Assembly (NCBI RefSeq): GCF_000169175.1
Contig: NZ_AAWS01000039.1
Coordinates: forward strand, 28,334 to 92,333
DNA: 64,000 nucleotides
Origin: Microscilla marina ATCC 23134
Lineage (GTDB): Bacteria; Bacteroidota; Bacteroidia; Cytophagales; Microscillaceae
Direction: 5' to 3'
The stretch's first letter is position 1. Every line of letters starts with the position of its first letter. Shown one piece after another: positions 25,824 to 35,254 of this stretch. The position numbers and the translations under genes were made by a program. Under the pieces are notes generated by a model. The model did not search any database, had not been told where the DNA came from, and saw nothing but the letters and a program-made list of their open reading frames with translations.

Positions 25824-27923
25824 TCATTTACTGTTAATTACAAAGTTGCCCCATACGGCAGGGAGGTAGTATTTTTTAGAATACTGCCTTTTAGCTAATG
25901 TAAGCGCCTTAGCATAATCTCTATCACCATTCCTTTTGAGTGTCTCATAAAACAATTTCATAATGTTTTTACTGCCTTCATCAGATGCCGACCATAAGGA
26001 ATATATTATTGATGGTGTGTTGGAATACAAAAAAGCATGGGTAAAGCCAAAAACACCCTCATGTGGAATTAGCTTGCCTGCACCTGAGTCACAACCAGAT
26101 AGAATAGCCAGCTCTGTTGTGATGTTCATATTGTATATATCTTTTACTCCTAAGGTATCTAGTTGTCCCCCTCCTTTTGGAAAAATTAAACCCATTAAGT
26201 ACTGATTTTGAAAATTTCCATGGGTAGAGATGTGCAGTATCCTGCTATTCAATTCATTCATTATTTGCTTGTGAGCTGATGGGTAGCCAAGGTAAGTTTT
26301 GCTTTTACTGAAGTAAGTAGCACTTTGTTTTATTTCTTGTTCACTATGCTTTAAATCAGCAAAGCTTTTATGCGAAAAATGTTTAAAGCCCACTCCAAAA
26401 TAATCGAATTCATAAGCTCTTGGCTGGTGAATAAATGCGAGAGTACTACTTACATGATAGGTAACTATGTAGTCATGCATTAAATACTTTACTTCTTTAA
26501 GCCCCAAAAGAGGAGTGTCAGGGTTGAAAGAAAGTTTATTACTGGTAAGTGCTTCAAAGGGAAAGTTGGTAAGCTCGCTGGTAGGAACGATGAGTAACCT
26601 GTTTTTGTCTTTGATGAGACTACTTATGGGAGAGATGAATTGTTTATACAATCTTGGACTATCTTTAATGAAATCTTCAACATCAAGGCTATGAGAAGCA
26701 AAACGAAACTCATTAGCCAGGTCATAGAGCTCTCCCTTTGTTGTATTGGTTAAAAGTTTTTTTATTGTAATCTTATCTATGGTAATCACTTGTACAAATA
26801 AATCCTTACCTGAGTGAACAAACTCTAATAAGGCTTGAGTAGGTGCAAGGCTGTCTTGTACTTGTGGGAGGCTTATTATTGGAATATCTATTGCATTTTT
26901 ATTAGATACCTGATCCAGTAAAACATTACCTTTAGCTCGTTCAGAAAAGTAAAAAAAGAGCCTTTGGTATTTGACTACCTCAATTTGAGGGATTCCTAAC
27001 TGTTGTCTAAGCCTCCATATTACTGAAATTGCCAATTCAAATATCTTGGCACTATTCCTTAGCGCATTTATTTTTTCCACTCTCTTTTTTAGTTTTTTTC
27101 GATAGCGAGTAACCAAGGTATCTGCACTCATCAATGCAACCAGTGCCCCCCTCAGGTTTACATTGTTTTTTGCCAATAATTCCCCTTTTCTTAGCAAAGA
27201 TGCTATCAGAATGACTTTGTTGAAAGTTTTGTTGTGCAAGCCTGGGTTAGGTTGTTGAGTGGAAGGAACAAACCCAGGGCAATTGCTTTTGATAGAATGC
27301 CTAATGTATTTAAGAGCAGAGTCAGGCTTTGTTAAAAATAGGGTTGAGAGGTTGTAGTATGTTCGAGCCAGTTTTAACCTTTGTTTGTGATAGAAGAAAA
27401 TATTGAGTGCCTTTTGGTAATAATGGCGTGAGGAGTCTTTTGATATACGCCTGAAAATTAAAGCCCTTGTTGTATAATAGTCGCCTCGTACCGAGCTTTT
27501 TGCACTACTAAGATTGATTGCTTGTTGATTGAAAAAAAGTGCTGAATCTTGTTTTTGAATAAAGTTATAACAGGTGCTTAGATTATTGTATAAAGTAGAC
27601 TTTGCAACATCATATTTTAAATCCTTTACATGAGCAAATCCCTGTTCACATTGTCTAAATACCTGAATGGCCTTTTTCAAGCGAAACTCAAACAAATAAG
27701 TTTGACCAATTCCCAAGAGTGCGTTCAGTGAATCAGGACTATGACGATGCTTCAAGTGTGTAAATGTAATGTTAAAAACATCCCTGGCTTGACTAAACTT
27801 TCCTTGAGCTAATTTTACCTTACCCGATTTTAAAAGGCTATCAGTATTTTGGGCAGGGGCATAGTTGTAAGCAATAAGCAATAAACAAAGTATAGTGAAA
27901 AGCCTGACCAAGTATTTATCCAT
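25824..27923 (-). CDS. Secreted TPR-CHAT (caspase-like) protease
   Basis: 699 residues. A Sec signal peptide comes first (LFTILCLLLIAYNYAPAQ), then about five TPR-like units (residues 30-260), a linker, and a C-terminal CHAT domain (about 390-699). The caspase-like catalytic dyad is visible: His568 (ILHISTHGNF) and Cys611 (LAILSGCDSGAGK). CHAT proteases are cysteine peptidases related to separase and caspases; in other systems TPR-CHAT proteins act in defence. Here the signal peptide predicts a periplasmic or outer location, unlike cytoplasmic defence CHAT proteins. No RNA-guided partner is present. It converges on a membrane protein gene. Confidence 0.85.
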   Translation of the reverse strand: MDKYLVRLFTILCLLLIAYNYAPAQNTDSLLKSGKVKLAQGKFSQARDVFNITFTHLKHRHSPDSLNALLGIGQTYLFEFRLKKAIQVFRQCEQGFAHVKDLKYDVAKSTLYNNLSTCYNFIQKQDSALFFNQQAINLSSAKSSVRGDYYTTRALIFRRISKDSSRHYYQKALNIFFYHKQRLKLARTYYNLSTLFLTKPDSALKYIRHSIKSNCPGFVPSTQQPNPGLHNKTFNKVILIASLLRKGELLAKNNVNLRGALVALMSADTLVTRYRKKLKKRVEKINALRNSAKIFELAISVIWRLRQQLGIPQIEVVKYQRLFFYFSERAKGNVLLDQVSNKNAIDIPIISLPQVQDSLAPTQALLEFVHSGKDLFVQVITIDKITIKKLLTNTTKGELYDLANEFRFASHSLDVEDFIKDSPRLYKQFISPISSLIKDKNRLLIVPTSELTNFPFEALTSNKLSFNPDTPLLGLKEVKYLMHDYIVTYHVSSTLAFIHQPRAYEFDYFGVGFKHFSHKSFADLKHSEQEIKQSATYFSKSKTYLGYPSAHKQIMNELNSRILHISTHGNFQNQYLMGLIFPKGGGQLDTLGVKDIYNMNITTELAILSGCDSGAGKLIPHEGVFGFTHAFLYSNTPSIIYSLWSASDEGSKNIMKLFYETLKRNGDRDYAKALTLAKRQYSKKYYLPAVWGNFVINSK

Positions 27924-27979
27924 ATTTCAATATGCGAAATATAGCATAAGTAGCAAAACTGGTTAAAGAAATATTTGGT

Positions 27980-28387
27980 TTATATCTTGAAAACAGGATG
28001 GTGCTCTTGACCATCCCAAAGGCAAGCCTGCATTGCTACGGCTTCCCCTTCTTCTGTAAACCGCCAAGAAGTTTCCTGTAAGTTATCGGGTTCTTTGAGT
28101 TCTGAGTTACGATAAGGCTTAATAGTCAAAGTCCTGGATTGAGGGTCATGTGTTTCTATCAACATTTCGTCTCCGTCTATCTCAAAGTGATCATGAAGTA
28201 ACGTTACACCAAAGCGACTGACAGCGTTATGTTTTTTGAGCACCTTATGCAGGTCATGCATTAGTTCTTCATCTTCTGTCTTGTCATAGGCTTGTGCCTC
28301 AGCAATATCTTGTAAGCCCTGATAAGGGTTTACTGCGGTGTTGGCATTAGTTGTTTTAGCAGGTTTAGTTTGAGTTTTAAGTAGCAT
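27980..28387 (-). CDS. Hypothetical acidic protein
   Basis: 135 residues. The disordered N-terminus (MLLKTQTKPAKTTNANTAVN) precedes an acidic mixed domain with VSRFGVTLLHDHFEIDGDEM and WRFTEEGEAVAMQACLWDGQ. No family recognised with certainty. It lies upstream of the TPR-CHAT gene on the same strand with 56 bp between them, so they may be co-transcribed. Divergent from the NB-ARC gene. Confidence 0.6.
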   Translation of the reverse strand: MLLKTQTKPAKTTNANTAVNPYQGLQDIAEAQAYDKTEDEELMHDLHKVLKKHNAVSRFGVTLLHDHFEIDGDEMLIETHDPQSRTLTIKPYRNSELKEPDNLQETSWRFTEEGEAVAMQACLWDGQEHHPVFKI

Positions 28388-28551
28388 AATCTAATTATTG
28401 AGTTTTACGTTGTGTGTATTACTCAGTTAGAGGGGGATACTTGAAAAGTGTGAGCGAAAACCTGAATTTTTTTTTGAAAGAAAAATGTAAAGAACTGTTT
28501 TTTTAAGTGTTTAGAGAGTTGTTTTTTAATTTTACCTAAGGTTTACCTACC

Positions 28552-28584
28552 AAAAAAGCCGACAAAATTTCTTCTGTCGGCTTT
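28552..28584 (-). terminator. Orphan A-tract hairpin in front of the NB-ARC gene
   Basis: AAAGCCGACA (28555-28564) pairs with TGTCGGCTTT (28575-28584), loop 10 nt, with CAAAAAA in front on the plus strand. On the minus strand this is a stem followed by TTTTTTG, but no minus-strand gene lies immediately right of it. It is either a terminator of an unannotated RNA or a 5'-leader hairpin of the plus-strand gene at 28732. Confidence 0.5.
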
Positions 28585-28731
28585 AGTCTTGAGTAATCAT
28601 CCTATAATAGAGGGCAAAGATAGTCATTTATGGGGGAATTAATCAAAAAGCTTGCTACTGAGCTTGTGATTCTTTCGGAGCTTTGTTAGCTTAAGAAGCT
28701 AATGCAATAAGCCTTTATAATAATCCCTTCA

Positions 28732-31122
28732 ATGAATAGTGCTTTTATCTCTCATTTGCGCCAATCTGTAAGTCAAGGTCAAGTTGATGTTACTCTAGAA
28801 AAGTTACAAAATCATTTGCCTGATAGTTATCATCTATACGACGAAGTTATTTTGTTGAGCTCTAGGTATCACAACATAGAAAAACAATATAGACAAAACA
28901 CACTTGATTTTGCTGTATTACAAAGAGAAAGAAATAAAGTTTGTGAAGCATTGCTTCAAATAATCGGTAAGATAGAGCACAACAACCAGTCAGGTTTAAT
29001 CTCCAGCACCCGATTGCTTACCAAATTCCCACCTCAGCTTCAACCAGACAAGGTTTTTGGTAGAGCACAAGATTTGAAACGTCTTGAAAATATACTAAGC
29101 AAACAAGCCCCTGTGGTGGTTATTAACGGTTTGGGAGGTGTGGGCAAAAGTACTTTGGCAAGACTATACTTGAGCCATCACCAAGGCAAGTTTGACCATA
29201 TAGCCTGGTTACCTTTTCATCATAGTTTTGCTCAAACCATACTGACCAGCACACTCCCCGATAACTTGCATATTGCTAGGAAATCGCTAAATGAAGTGCA
29301 AGTGCTAGAGCAAGCTGCACTTGCACTTCAGGCGCTTGATGGCAATAATCTCTTGGTAATAGACAATGCCGATGATATAGAGGAGTTGAACAAAAGTAGG
29401 CATTGGTTGCCTTTGAACAACACTCATTGGACAGTATTGATTACTTCTCGTGGGGTGGTGGCAGATGGCTTTGAACAATTGCCACTAGGCACATTATCGT
29501 TTGACGAATCGGTAAAGCTTTTTGAGGCGCACTACCCACAGGCAACCCAAGAACCCAAGGCACTCAAAGAACTTTTAAACTTGGTGGGTTTGCACACACT
29601 TACGGTAGAGCTCATGGCGAAAACTTTGGCAAAGAGCCGTAGACTAAGCAACGTAAAAGCATTGCTTGCCAAGGTAAAAGACAAGAAATATACAGACCCC
29701 AAACTATTGAAAGAGGTATGGGTGGCACACAAAGATAAATGGTCGGAAGGTGCGGATAACAGCAATGAACTAAAACGCAAGGTCAAAGGGATTTATCAAT
29801 ATTTGTTGGTGGTGCTCGACTTGACAGAGCTCAATTCACAAGAACAACAAGTGATACAATGGTTGGCAATGTTTCCAACCAAACCCTTGGCAGTTTCTTT
29901 GTTTTTTGGGTTGGTAGAGACTGGTGCCAGAGAAGATGACCCTTGGGTGGCTTCGGTAGATGAAAGTTTGGATGCGCTGATAGAAAATGGTTGGTTGCAA
30001 GAGTTGAGCGTGGACAATGAATTTACCCAAAGCATTTTTTTACATACTATTCTAAAAGACTTGATCTTTTTTAAGATACCACCCAACTATCAAACCTGCA
30101 AGCCTTTGATTGAACGCTATCCCGTTTTTGTGAAAGCAGCAGATCAACCCGTTTTGCCTAGGCTCTCATTGGTAGAACTTGGCGAAAACCTGACCGACTA
30201 CTTCGCCATTACTCCCGAAAAAACCAAAGGAGTGCCTTGCTTTGAGTATGTCAAGAACATTGCCCATGTATATTCTGCCTCAGGTTATTTGCACTCCTAT
30301 TTGGGCAATTATACCCAAACCTTGGCTTGTCACCAAGAGGCACTTAGACTTGCTGTGGAGTTGTCAACTAATGATAGTAAAGAACATACCCTGAAACAAG
30401 CATGCATCTGTGAGTTTCAAAAATATTTAGGGTATATTCAACAAGATTTGGGCAATTATGATATTGCCCAAACCTTGTTTGAAAATTCTTTGCAAATTGC
30501 TCGCTCATTGGGTGATTTATCCCTAATAGCAAGCCGCTTATCAAACTTAGGTTTGTTATACCGAGAGAAAGATCAATACCGACAAGCAAAGCCTTTATTA
30601 GAAGAAGCACTAAGCATAAGGTTGAGGCTGTATGGTAGTGAAAACAACTTGGCTGTAATGGTAAATATGTCTAACCTTGGCTTAGTTTATCATAACTTGT
30701 TCAATCATTGGAAGGCAAAACCATTGTTAGAAAAATCCTTGGCATATCACGAAAAACACTTAGGGGCAAAAGACCCTGAGACAGTCATTGTACGCTCAAA
30801 CCTTAGCCAAGTCTATGCTGCGCTGAATGAGTTTGACAAAGCCCATAAGGCAATCAAGGCAGCAATAGAGGCTGCCCTCGAAAACTTTGGCGAGCTGCAC
30901 CTACATGTAGCTGGTGGCTACAATAATTGGGGCATTATTTACTTGCAACAAGGTGAAAAAGAACCCGCCAAGGTGTGTTTTCAAAAAGCTTTAGAGATTT
31001 ATCGACAAATTGTGGTGCCTTCTCACCCTCTACTAAAGGAAGTTGGAAAATGGTTAATAGCTGTAGAAGATGAACAGCTTTTAGAAGACCATAGGCGCTT
31101 GAAAAACATTAAACTTACTTGA
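28732..31122 (+). CDS. EAD-NB-ARC-TPR STAND NTPase
   Basis: 796 residues. Residues 1-85 resemble an effector-associated domain (EAD11 type: LYDEVILLSSRYHNIEKQYR ... QRERNKVCEALLQIIGKIE). The NB-ARC NTPase has Walker A GLGGVGKS (133-140), Walker B LLVIDNADD (about 207-215) and sensor TSRG. A winged-helix region follows, then TPR units from about 510 to 780 (ACICEFQKYLGYIQQDLGNY; SRLSNLGLLYREKDQYRQAK). STAND ATPases of this type oligomerise on ligand sensing; many are anti-phage sensors. The EAD would recruit an effector carrying a matching EAD, which I do not see nearby. Confidence 0.85.
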   Translation: MNSAFISHLRQSVSQGQVDVTLEKLQNHLPDSYHLYDEVILLSSRYHNIEKQYRQNTLDFAVLQRERNKVCEALLQIIGKIEHNNQSGLISSTRLLTKFPPQLQPDKVFGRAQDLKRLENILSKQAPVVVINGLGGVGKSTLARLYLSHHQGKFDHIAWLPFHHSFAQTILTSTLPDNLHIARKSLNEVQVLEQAALALQALDGNNLLVIDNADDIEELNKSRHWLPLNNTHWTVLITSRGVVADGFEQLPLGTLSFDESVKLFEAHYPQATQEPKALKELLNLVGLHTLTVELMAKTLAKSRRLSNVKALLAKVKDKKYTDPKLLKEVWVAHKDKWSEGADNSNELKRKVKGIYQYLLVVLDLTELNSQEQQVIQWLAMFPTKPLAVSLFFGLVETGAREDDPWVASVDESLDALIENGWLQELSVDNEFTQSIFLHTILKDLIFFKIPPNYQTCKPLIERYPVFVKAADQPVLPRLSLVELGENLTDYFAITPEKTKGVPCFEYVKNIAHVYSASGYLHSYLGNYTQTLACHQEALRLAVELSTNDSKEHTLKQACICEFQKYLGYIQQDLGNYDIAQTLFENSLQIARSLGDLSLIASRLSNLGLLYREKDQYRQAKPLLEEALSIRLRLYGSENNLAVMVNMSNLGLVYHNLFNHWKAKPLLEKSLAYHEKHLGAKDPETVIVRSNLSQVYAALNEFDKAHKAIKAAIEAALENFGELHLHVAGGYNNWGIIYLQQGEKEPAKVCFQKALEIYRQIVVPSHPLLKEVGKWLIAVEDEQLLEDHRRLKNIKLT

Positions 31123-31131
31123 TCAGTATTA

Positions 31132-32046
31132 TCAATCATCATCCAAAATACTCTTTTCTTCATCTGCCGAAGGCTGATTTTTGTCTTTCCAATAGGCTTG
31201 TTGCATATCGCCAATTGCCTGAGACTCTTGAATCATTTCAAATATGGGGTTGATGCGTTGGTTAGTACTTTTCTCTGCTTGTTTCTTGTAATAGGTAAGG
31301 TAGGCATCGCAAGAAAAACGCGCGTCGCAGTTGCGGCACACCCTAGAGGCAAACTGCCGTTTATAGAAATCTCGTTCGCGCAATACTTTTTGCGTAGGAG
31401 GGTTAAACTTTCCCGCCTCTATACAGTCTACCACTTCGCCAAACAACTCAATGGTTTGTTCTACCCTTTCTTGCGAAAACTCAATCGGGATTAAGGGTTC
31501 CCATTTGGCTAGCTCTGTTTCCTGTGCTTTTTCATCTTCGGCAACAATTGCCTCCTTAAGTGCTTTAGGATATGAGGTGGCAATGATGGCGGTTTCGTCT
31601 AATTGCTGGCTGCGCAGGGTTTGCCATATATAGGCATATACATTGAGCTGTTTTTCGTAAAACTCTTGGTTTGACTTCACATCTTCGGCGGCGTGGGTTT
31701 TAATGTCATACATGATAGTTTTATCCTTTTCACGCACAATGTCTACCACTCCCTCAATGGTAAAGGGGCGTCCTTCGGGGGTTTTCTGATTGGGCAAAAT
31801 CAGTTTTACTTCAGTCTCCGTCACTCTTTTTGCCACCTCACGCATTTTTTGCCAATAAATCCATACTTGTTGCAGGGCAGTATCTTTTACATCTTCGGCA
31901 AGCCCCCGCCCATAGGTAAGGCTGAGTATTTCGTAGTTTTGGTCAAACCGACTAATCATAAAATCCTCTATCTTGCGTTCAATGCGTTCAATCTCTCTTT
32001 CCTTTCTAATCTGTTCGCGGCTTTTGCCTAATATTTTCTTTTTCAT
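31132..32046 (-). CDS. PD-(D/E)XK nuclease subunit with Cys cluster, paired with UvrD-like helicase
   Basis: 304 residues. Catalytic core: Asp102 (FTIEGVVDIVREKD) then Asp114-Ile-Lys116 (TIMYDIKTHA), with QLNVYAYIWQTL as the downstream helix of RecB-family nucleases. A C-terminal Cys set (VCRNCDARFSC, C-x2-C-x5-C, plus a Cys in VVDCIEAGKF) resembles the Fe-S staple of AddB/Cas4-type nucleases. Its ATG overlaps the helicase stop codon (ATGA), so the two are translationally coupled. The helicase C-terminus carries what looks like the first motif of the same nuclease fold, making this a split RecB-type enzyme. Confidence 0.8.
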   Translation of the reverse strand: MKKKILGKSREQIRKEREIERIERKIEDFMISRFDQNYEILSLTYGRGLAEDVKDTALQQVWIYWQKMREVAKRVTETEVKLILPNQKTPEGRPFTIEGVVDIVREKDKTIMYDIKTHAAEDVKSNQEFYEKQLNVYAYIWQTLRSQQLDETAIIATSYPKALKEAIVAEDEKAQETELAKWEPLIPIEFSQERVEQTIELFGEVVDCIEAGKFNPPTQKVLRERDFYKRQFASRVCRNCDARFSCDAYLTYYKKQAEKSTNQRINPIFEMIQESQAIGDMQQAYWKDKNQPSADEEKSILDDD

Positions 32047-34676
32047 ATCAAATCAAGGTCAAGGTTTTCGGGGTTGTCAATAATGAAATTGTGCAAGTCG
32101 TCGATGGTTTGGTGTACCAGACTACCAAAAAACATAGTTTGCGAGCGGGAGGGCACAAACCCATACTTTCTGAAAACCATGTATTGCCTTGGGCAACGCT
32201 CATACAAGAGATAATCGGAGGTGTAAGAATATGCCTTCATGGGGGCTTTGGCAGAGAGCTTGGCGCTAGGAACAGTAGCGGCTTGGCTTGCCCCAAGCAC
32301 AGGTATTTGGTGTTGGGCAAGCATTGCCTTAAACTCTTTGCTGATTCCTCGTTTATAATTGGCTACAATTAATAGGTTTTCGGCGCGCGATAATGCCACA
32401 TAAAACATGCGTGCCTTGTCAAACTCGTCCATGCGGGTGAGCGGTTCGCCTTGGTTGCCTAGCAAGGGTTTCATCAATTCCTCCATTCTACGTACCCCTC
32501 CGCTACGGGTAACGGTATTGCCCAGCACCACCACAGGAAACTCTAGCCCCTTAGACTGGTGAATGGTAAGAAAAGGGATACGCCCTCGTGGAAAGGGGTC
32601 TTCTGAGTTTTCGAACTCGGTTTCGCCTTTTTTGTAAATGGTATACCAAAAACGAATAAAAAAGGCACGTTTAAAGTTTTTGCTTTCTAGGTCTTTGGCG
32701 CGCAATACGGTTTTGTATAACTCTAAAAAACGTGAGATATACCCCGTGAGCAAACCTAGATTATAGATAGGTCCTTCGTCTATTTGCACATCGCTTTTGC
32801 CTGCCGCATCCATCATTGTTTTAAACTCTTTGAAAGCCAGTATTTTGTAAAACAAATCGAGCGGGTTCCAATTGAGCGAGGTGGCACGGGTAATCACATC
32901 TCGCAGGGTAAACGACGATTTGCCCCCTTCATCCATTTGTTTTTTGAGCTGTCTAAGCAAATAAGTGCTCGACAAGCTTTTGCGGGCGCTGGGCGATATA
33001 CTTGCCTCTTTGAGTTGGGCAGGCATTTTCTCAAAGTCGTAGGCATCGTCGAGGTTTAGTTCATTGCTTGCCTCTACCTTTGCCATCAAAGCTTTGTAGT
33101 CGCTTATGCTAGTAGTTATTTCGCTGCGATGGTGTTCTACCAATGCCTTTAGCCCTGCATCTTGGCGTATAGCCACACCCGCTTCGCTATACACTTCTTC
33201 CATCCAATCGTGGTAGTTTTTAAAGTCGCCTCGGTTAAACTCTGGGTCGCGTTCGGGTTTGCCAAACACCCTCAGAAAAATACCCATAATGCTACGAGCT
33301 TCGGGCAACTTCAGAAAAGGTTGGGCACGCGGAGCGTAGGTACGCAAGCCCAGGCTTTCGAGAGCGGCTTGAGCCTTGGGCACTTGAGTACTGCCCAACG
33401 AAGGAAACAAGAATGCCACTTGGTTGGGGTCTTCTATGATTTGCTGGTTGAGCAATGTCTGGATGAACTGGGCAATTTGTTCAAAGCTTTGCTCAGGCTC
33501 TAGGTAGTCAGTCGTAAACACCGAAGCTTGGTCGTCAGTGCTATGGGCGCTTATTTGCTTGGTATGCACGCGGTATTGTTGGGTGGGGTCGTCTTCTTTT
33601 TGCCAATTGGTTTGCCCAATATAACTGGTATAAAAATCTACAATTTTTTTGCGTGAACGGTAATTAATGTTCAAAGGTATTTTGGTAACAGGCTTGCCCT
33701 TGGGGTAATACTGTTTGCAGCGCTCTTCAAACTCTACAAAGTTCTCCACGGTTGCCCCTCTAAACCTATACAGGGCTTGGTCGTCGTCACCCACCACGCA
33801 CAGGTTTTGGGTAACCTCGGCAAGCTTAAAAAACAGCTTTTCTTGAATGGTGTTGGTGTCTTGATATTCGTCAATAATCACGTATTTAAACTTCTCGTTT
33901 GCCTCACCTCCAAAGTTCTGCATCACCTCTAACCCCTTTTGCTGCACCAACGAAAAGTCGAGCTTTTCTTGCCATTTCTCTTGCAATGAATCAAGGTAAA
34001 AAGCATACATCTTGACCATTTTTTTCATGGGTTCTTCGCTCACTATTTTGTTCAAAGTAGCCACGTCGAGGCATTCTTCAGTAAAGCGATTGAACAATGC
34101 CATGAGGTGCATAATGGCGTTGTACCTCGACACCCCTTTTTTATGGTTTTCTGCCAAGTAGTCGTTGATGTACTGGTTTTGTTCTTCGGCGGGTAAGTCG
34201 TCGAGCCCACCTGCGGCAATCATTGCTGTCCATATCTTTCGGTTCGAGATATGAAAGTATTGTTCTAAATCATCTATGGGGGTTATTTTTTTATCAGCGC
34301 CTTTTTTTTGCCCAAACCTACGGTCGGTAATGAGGCGGTTGCAAAGCGAGTGCACCGTGCCCACATACATCTTGGAGAGGTCGAAAGTTTGGTTGGTGCG
34401 GTTGGTCACCAGCCCCAACAAGCTTTGCAAACCTTCTTTGAGTTGAAGGGCGGCTTTTTCGGTAAATGTGGCCAAAAAAATGTGTTCGGGGGCTACTTGT
34501 TGGTGCACAATGAGGTAGAGGCATTTCCAAAGTAAGACCCTGGTTTTTCCAGAGCCAGGACCCGCCGTCAAAAACAGGGGGCCATCGGTGTGTCTAATGG
34601 CTTCTTCTTGTGATTGATTGGGCGTGAAGCCTACTGCTTGCCATAAGGCTTCGATGCTAGGGGTTTGATCTGGCAT
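32043..34676 (-). CDS. UvrD/Rep-family (SF1A) DNA helicase
   Basis: 877 residues. Motifs: Q motif NQSQEEAIRHTDGPLFLTAG, Walker A AGPGSGKT (38-45), Walker B VIIDEYQDTN, GDDDQALYRFRGA (motif III), LNINYRS (motif IV), FLTIHQSKGLEFPVVVL (motif V) and ARMFYVALSRAENLL (motif VI). The last about 60 residues (YLLYERCPRQY ... FFGSLVHQTIDDLHNFI) match the start of a RecB-like PD-(D/E)XK domain (GxxxH motif), which continues in the overlapping next gene. Together they would unwind and degrade DNA ends. Defence or repair are both possible; neighbours favour defence. Confidence 0.9.
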   Translation of the reverse strand: MPDQTPSIEALWQAVGFTPNQSQEEAIRHTDGPLFLTAGPGSGKTRVLLWKCLYLIVHQQVAPEHIFLATFTEKAALQLKEGLQSLLGLVTNRTNQTFDLSKMYVGTVHSLCNRLITDRRFGQKKGADKKITPIDDLEQYFHISNRKIWTAMIAAGGLDDLPAEEQNQYINDYLAENHKKGVSRYNAIMHLMALFNRFTEECLDVATLNKIVSEEPMKKMVKMYAFYLDSLQEKWQEKLDFSLVQQKGLEVMQNFGGEANEKFKYVIIDEYQDTNTIQEKLFFKLAEVTQNLCVVGDDDQALYRFRGATVENFVEFEERCKQYYPKGKPVTKIPLNINYRSRKKIVDFYTSYIGQTNWQKEDDPTQQYRVHTKQISAHSTDDQASVFTTDYLEPEQSFEQIAQFIQTLLNQQIIEDPNQVAFLFPSLGSTQVPKAQAALESLGLRTYAPRAQPFLKLPEARSIMGIFLRVFGKPERDPEFNRGDFKNYHDWMEEVYSEAGVAIRQDAGLKALVEHHRSEITTSISDYKALMAKVEASNELNLDDAYDFEKMPAQLKEASISPSARKSLSSTYLLRQLKKQMDEGGKSSFTLRDVITRATSLNWNPLDLFYKILAFKEFKTMMDAAGKSDVQIDEGPIYNLGLLTGYISRFLELYKTVLRAKDLESKNFKRAFFIRFWYTIYKKGETEFENSEDPFPRGRIPFLTIHQSKGLEFPVVVLGNTVTRSGGVRRMEELMKPLLGNQGEPLTRMDEFDKARMFYVALSRAENLLIVANYKRGISKEFKAMLAQHQIPVLGASQAATVPSAKLSAKAPMKAYSYTSDYLLYERCPRQYMVFRKYGFVPSRSQTMFFGSLVHQTIDDLHNFIIDNPENLDLDLI

Positions 34677-35254
34677 AGAATAGTTTTGATAGTGTATAGA
34701 TTGGGATTTGTTTTAGCTGGTTTAAAACTAAGATTTTTTTCGGAAAAAGCAATAATATAGTATGAAGTCTTTAGTATTGGCTGTGTATGCGCTCAAAGCA
34801 ACAAAAGCAGTACCTTGTTTTCAAGAACTGCTTTTGTATGTGTAAAATTAAATATGTCAAACTATGTAAATAGCGCTACTTGAGTCTTGCCAAGCGTTTG
34901 GTGAGAGTAAATCAGTATTTGATATGCATAACAATGCAATAAGGGTTGAGATAAAATAATGCATGGAATATTAGGGTTTGATTGAGATTGTAGGATAAGA
35001 TACTCATTGTAGCGTTAATAATCGAATTTGATTACATGTTCTTCCCTTAAAAAAAAGCAATGGCTACGCAAAAATATTGCGTACTTACCTCTTATGTTTG
35101 CTCAAATTATTTTGAACTTGTTTAGTTTTTTTGCATTGATAACAAAATGAGTGATTTTTCACAACGAAGCATATGTGTAAAAGCTCTATTTTGAATTATT
35201 TGAAAAAACTTAACAAGTTCTTTATACACCCAATTCAATTAATTTCTTAAAACT
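34677..35254. other. 578-bp gene-free gap with a long hairpin
   Basis: No gene seen. ACAAAAGCAGT (34801-34811) pairs with ACTGCTTTTGT (34827-34837), with an inner CTTG/CAAG stem, so the whole folds as a long hairpin. The remainder is AT-rich and contains the promoter region of the gene at 35255, with no convincing -7/-33 pair found. Confidence 0.4.

Noticed and set aside
25824..27923. Craspase (gRAMP-associated TPR-CHAT)
   Set aside because: No gRAMP/Cas7-11-like gene, no CRISPR array, and the protein has a signal peptide.
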